DNA of 64,000 bases from Planctomycetota bacterium (GTDB taxonomy: Bacteria; Planctomycetota; UBA11346): NCBI GenBank assembly GCA_016745075.1, contig JADGDD010000007.1, forward strand, positions 124,001 to 188,000, written 5' to 3'. Position 1 is the first letter of the stretch. Each line of letters begins with the position of its first letter. The position numbers and the translations under genes are program-made. Of the stretch, positions 60,811-64,000 are shown piece after piece. Under the pieces are notes generated by a model. It was not told the origin of the DNA. It worked only from the letters and a program-made list of their open reading frames with translations, and ran no database searches.

Positions 60811-62045
60811 GAAATATGTTCACCTTACTCGTTATGGCCTTGGCTAATGTTGGTCATCATAAAATGCGTTCGTTGTTGACGATGCTTGGCATTGTTTTTG
60901 GCGTAGGGGCGGTGGTGTCTATGCTTGCCATTAGTGCGGGTGCTCGGTCGGAAGCTCTCACCCAGATTGAAAATATGGGGTTGCATAACGTTATTGTTCG
61001 CAGTGTGAAGCCGCCCTTGGTGCAAAACAAGAATAAGGGTGATTGGGTGATGCATTATGGTTTGACCTTTTCAGACCGTGACCATATCGAATCTCTGTTG
61101 CCCAGTATTCAAGATATGGTGATGACTCGTACCGTTCGTAAAAAAATCTGGCGCGGTGCACGAAGGATAGACGCGGATATTTTTGCCGTAGAGCCCGGTT
61201 ATGCTCATACTATTGGTTTAGATATGAATGCAGGACGATTCATTTGTGACGTAGACATGGAGCAAAGAAACGCGACCTGTGTGTTAGGCTATGATGTTGC
61301 GCGTGATTTCTTTGCTTATGCTAATCCGATAGGCGAAGACATTCGTATTGGCAGTGAATTCTTTCGAGTTGTGGGCGTGTTACGCTCTGGTCAGAAAGAC
61401 GGTAATAAAAGTATTTATATTCCAGAACGTACAGCAGCGAGCGTTTTTGGTATAAAAAGTATTGTTCGAGAATCAGGTTCATTTAGTGGAACCTACCAGG
61501 AGATAAGTGAATTAATAATACAATTTGATGATCGGGCAGATGTCTTAAGCATGTCTCGAGCGGTGGATCATTTACTTGATAAACGGCACGATAAAAGTGA
61601 TTATGAGATGACGGTACCACTTGAATTATTACAGCAACGTGGTCGAACTCAAGCCATCTTTACTATTATTATGGCTTCCATTGCTGGTATTTCTTTGCTG
61701 GTTGGCGGCATTGGGATTATGAACATTATGCTAGCTACGGTATTGGAACGGACCAAAGAAATTGGCATTCGCCGAGCGCTTGGGGCAACACGATCGGATA
61801 TTATTAGTCAGTTTCTTGTAGAAACAGTGGTGCTCTCGTCCCTTGGTGGATTACTTGGTTTGGCTGTTGGCGTAGGTGGCGCGAAACTAGTGACACATTT
61901 TGCTGAATGGCAAACCATTGTTAGCCCAAGTGCAATGATCATTTCTTTTGGTATCTCATTCTTAGTAGGCTTGGTCTTTGGTGTTTATCCAGCATTACGA
62001 GCAGCTCGAATGAAACCAGTTGACGCTCTTCGTCATACTGGTTGA
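60807..62045 (+). CDS. MacB/FtsX-type ABC permease
   Basis: A 412-residue permease: N-terminal helix with KMRSLLTMLGIVFGVGAVVSM, a large periplasmic MacB domain (about 45-280) and three C-terminal helices (IMASIAGISLLVGGIGIMNI, RTKEIGIRRALGATRSDI, FLVETVVLSSLGGLLGLAVG). With the preceding genes it forms a tripartite, mechanotransmission-type exporter. As it ends the block holding the ketosynthase genes, it may export their lipid- or polyene-like product. Confidence 0.94.
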   Translation: MRNMFTLLVMALANVGHHKMRSLLTMLGIVFGVGAVVSMLAISAGARSEALTQIENMGLHNVIVRSVKPPLVQNKNKGDWVMHYGLTFSDRDHIESLLPSIQDMVMTRTVRKKIWRGARRIDADIFAVEPGYAHTIGLDMNAGRFICDVDMEQRNATCVLGYDVARDFFAYANPIGEDIRIGSEFFRVVGVLRSGQKDGNKSIYIPERTAASVFGIKSIVRESGSFSGTYQEISELIIQFDDRADVLSMSRAVDHLLDKRHDKSDYEMTVPLELLQQRGRTQAIFTIIMASIAGISLLVGGIGIMNIMLATVLERTKEIGIRRALGATRSDIISQFLVETVVLSSLGGLLGLAVGVGGAKLVTHFAEWQTIVSPSAMIISFGISFLVGLVFGVYPALRAARMKPVDALRHTG

Positions 62046-62112
62046 GCGTGTTTCACAGAAGAGCATGGCCTATAACAGAAAACTGAGGTTTCTGATAGAA
62101 TTGCTTACGAGG

Positions 62113-62580
62113 TTATCGCGTGAGCGGTAGCGTTTCTAGCCACGCGGTAATGTCGCGGGCAACTCCATCACTAGCAATTTCAAGGGCACTGTGTTCATCA
62201 GCACGGTTGCTATAATTACCAACACTAGAAAAAGAATGGCTCCAAGTACCTTGGGCGCATTTCAAAACGGCTTGTCCTTCTATGCTGACCTCCCAGCGAG
62301 AAGTAATACCAAGATTGTCTTCGGCCACACCATCAATAATTTCTTCACCAATGGAAATTTCTAAGCTGGCGGGACCAGTGGGATGTATATGCCAGCCTAA
62401 ATCTTGATGAATATTTTCAGCAATGCTGTGTTGCAATAAACTTTGTTGACGAACAAGACGTGCTTCATTGCTGACAATAGAAATAGAGACTGCTTCGGCT
62501 AATTGTGGTGGTGCGATCACACGGTAACAGGCGCTCAGAATTAAGCAGAGCATAACCATCAACAATGTAAAACGGTTCAT
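62113..62580 (-). CDS. LptE-like lipoprotein
   Basis: A 155-residue lipoprotein (lipobox ILSAC followed by YRV). Pattern of about 30 residues then AVSISIVSNEARLVRQQSLLQHSIAENI and a TSRWEVSIEG strand matches the LPS-assembly lipoprotein LptE, the partner of LptD, in fold and size. Two bases downstream of the BamD-like gene, in the same operon. Confidence 0.7.
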   Translation of the reverse strand: MNRFTLLMVMLCLILSACYRVIAPPQLAEAVSISIVSNEARLVRQQSLLQHSIAENIHQDLGWHIHPTGPASLEISIGEEIIDGVAEDNLGITSRWEVSIEGQAVLKCAQGTWSHSFSSVGNYSNRADEHSALEIASDGVARDITAWLETLPLTR

Positions 62581-62582
62581 TA

Positions 62583-63758
62583 TTATTGAACCACGTTGTT
62601 GGTGGCTTTAGTTGCTTCAGCATCAAGCAAGGGTTGAATGCGTTCCAGCGCGCGTCGAGATGCTCGGGCATTTTCTGTGGTCGTATCAAAAGCGATAGCT
62701 GTTTTGTAGTAATAGGCTGCGCTGCTAAGATGCCCCTTGTTATCATACCATTGGGCTGTTTGAAAATCTTTATCTTGTTTCCAGCGAATAATTAAGGCGC
62801 GATAGGTGCGGATAATGTGTTTACGTTCTTCGCTGTCAGCAACATACAGTTCTGCTTGGTCAATAAAAGTGCTGCCTTTATTGAGGACACCAGCATCGTA
62901 GCGGCCGGCATAGGTCTGTAATAAATGGGAGAGTGCTTGTTCGCAGAGTGCGGTGAAGGCAAGGTTGCTACGTGGGAAGGTGTTCAGGAAATTACTAAAG
63001 GCGAATTGAGCGGCTAATAATTTATCTCTGTTGGAGCGACCACGAATCAACAGTGAGCGAGCAAGCCCAAGTGAAGCGCGGGGAGCAATGTTATAATAAT
63101 CACCATGTTCGGCCAACATGTAGAACAACATATTCGCTCGATCTAATTCTCCATCCCAATCGCCTTGTAAGACTTCATTTGGGTTGCCAGCTTGTAGGTT
63201 GATGGCATCATCATAATTTTGCAGTGCTTCAGCCTCAGCAAGAACAAACGAAAATAAATCATCAATGGATGCGTAATCTGGGTAGCGATACCAACAGTCA
63301 ATAAGACGATCTGCTGCTTTATAGACATAGTTTAAGCGTAACAGACAACGGATATTGTAATCTAATATTCCAGCACCGGAATTGCTGTACGCATATAGGT
63401 CATAAGCATCATCAGATTGTTCGTAAATAGTATCAAAAAGTGTTTCAGCTTGGTCCCAGGTGTTGTCCCATTCATCACTATCGGCAGGCATGCTATCTAA
63501 AGAGGTGTAGAGCGTTTCTGCTTGTTTGAAAGAATTGGTGATGGTTGCAAGAACCTGTGCTGCATCCTGTTCATAGTGAGCTGTGTGGGTAAATTGTTTG
63601 CGCCGCAGCTGAAATTGTGCGGATTTTTTCTTGGCATCAGCTATTTGGTTGAGGCCAAAATCATCCCGAGGCCCTGCGTTGGTCTTTGGGCCATCAACAG
63701 CAGAGAGCGTAGAACAGCAGGCAAGACAGAGAAGCACAAGCAAACGGTGTAGATTCAT
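62583..63758 (-). CDS. BamD/TPR-like exported protein
   Basis: A 391-residue mainly helical protein with a signal peptide (HRLLVLLCLACCSTLSA). TPR-like pairs (YNIAPRASLGLARSLLIRG, LAAQFAFSNFLNTFPRSNLAFTALCEQAL, LSSAAYYYKTAIAFD) match BamD-like proteins of the outer-membrane Bam complex, but it is longer than the usual 245 residues and lacks a clean lipobox. With LptE-like next to it, an outer-membrane assembly role is likely. Confidence 0.65.
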   Translation of the reverse strand: MNLHRLLVLLCLACCSTLSAVDGPKTNAGPRDDFGLNQIADAKKKSAQFQLRRKQFTHTAHYEQDAAQVLATITNSFKQAETLYTSLDSMPADSDEWDNTWDQAETLFDTIYEQSDDAYDLYAYSNSGAGILDYNIRCLLRLNYVYKAADRLIDCWYRYPDYASIDDLFSFVLAEAEALQNYDDAINLQAGNPNEVLQGDWDGELDRANMLFYMLAEHGDYYNIAPRASLGLARSLLIRGRSNRDKLLAAQFAFSNFLNTFPRSNLAFTALCEQALSHLLQTYAGRYDAGVLNKGSTFIDQAELYVADSEERKHIIRTYRALIIRWKQDKDFQTAQWYDNKGHLSSAAYYYKTAIAFDTTTENARASRRALERIQPLLDAEATKATNNVVQ

Positions 63759-63768
63759 AGCGCCTCTT

Positions 63769-64000
63769 TTACGAGTCTGCCGGCGTATGCAATAGATGGG
63801 GGATTTCTTCTAGCTGATCATTATCAACGTAAATCGCTCTGTGGCCGCCTTCAATTGCTTCGCACCACGCCACAATGCCCGCATCAATCAAGGTATGCAT
63901 ACGCTCATCTGCTTGCTCAGCGCTGCCTCTATAAACCTCTGTACCGTCACAGCTATCTATCTCTAGTGCATGACGACGTTTAAAGTACCAGCGGAGCCCT
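63769..64000 (-). CDS. Hypothetical protein, C-terminal part (5' end outside window)
   Basis: An open frame on the minus strand ending with TAA at 63769-63771; 76 residues visible (WYFKRRHALEIDSCDG, AIEGGHRAIYVDNDQLEEIP). Not in a family I recognise; it is 10 bases upstream of the BamD-like start, so in the same transcription unit. Confidence 0.55.
   Translation of the reverse strand, partial: GLRWYFKRRHALEIDSCDGTEVYRGSAEQADERMHTLIDAGIVAWCEAIEGGHRAIYVDNDQLEEIPHLLHTPADS

Overview
The window looks like the chromosome of a Gram-negative bacterium. It carries KDO phosphatase, LptE-like and BamD-like outer-membrane assembly genes, a TolC/MacAB-type exporter and many lipoproteins. The mix of an arylsulfatase-type sulfatase, a huge beta-propeller/methyltransferase/malectin protein, a DUF1573-like protein and a GH114-like hydrolase, together with the style of RpoB, RpoC, S12 and S7, fits the PVC group (Lentisphaerota, Verrucomicrobiota or Planctomycetota). 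That placement is inference from family flavour; no rRNA is present to prove it.

Layout. 1-7 kb: 5' part of a phosphoglycerate dehydrogenase gene; a 1091-residue coiled-coil protein; then acpP, fabF and a second acyl-carrier-like gene whose phosphopantetheine serine is a proline. 6.8-16.3 kb: a tightly packed plus-strand run of kdsC, an LptC-like lipoprotein, nadE, a secreted endonuclease/phosphatase-fold protein, a sulfatase, two sister lipoproteins and a 1218-residue propeller protein. 16.3-19.2 kb: a Crp/Fnr regulator divergent from hybrid cluster protein (hcp), with a perfect FNR/DNR-type palindrome between them. 19.2-21.8 kb: accessory block with a membrane-anchored DUF4041 + GIY-YIG nuclease, the layout of the SNIPE anti-phage nuclease, flanked by integron-like core sites. 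21.8-23.6 kb: HEAT/vWA gene split by a frameshift. 23.9-33.2 kb: rpoB-rpoC-rpsL-rpsG. 33.3-46.1 kb: DUF1573-like protein, Asn-rich lipoprotein, a split Aer-like aerotaxis pair, argC, a GspE ATPase/response regulator/histidine kinase operon, a K+-channel-like protein with an odd filter, a redoxin, a THUMP-like methyltransferase and purF. 46.3-49.7 kb: second accessory block with attC-like sites (a CALIN-like cassette cluster): HNH protein, alpha/beta-hydrolase-SGNH fusion, small membrane protein and a decayed AraC regulator; a possible structured RNA precedes it.

49.7-64 kb: metallo-beta-lactamase-fold hydrolase, aldehyde dehydrogenase, GH114-like protein, then an acyl-CoA synthetase divergent from a ketosynthase fused to a second ketosynthase-like half, ApeP-like and ApeI-like hotdog proteins, and a TolC/MacA/MacB export set. 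This reads as a compact aryl-polyene-like or unusual-lipid pathway coupled to export. LptE-like and BamD-like genes close the window.

The strongest candidates for something new are the SNIPE-like gene in a cassette setting, the attC cluster without a visible integrase, the serine-less carrier protein beside fabF, the fused ketosynthase cluster and the channel with a TTAGHRE filter.
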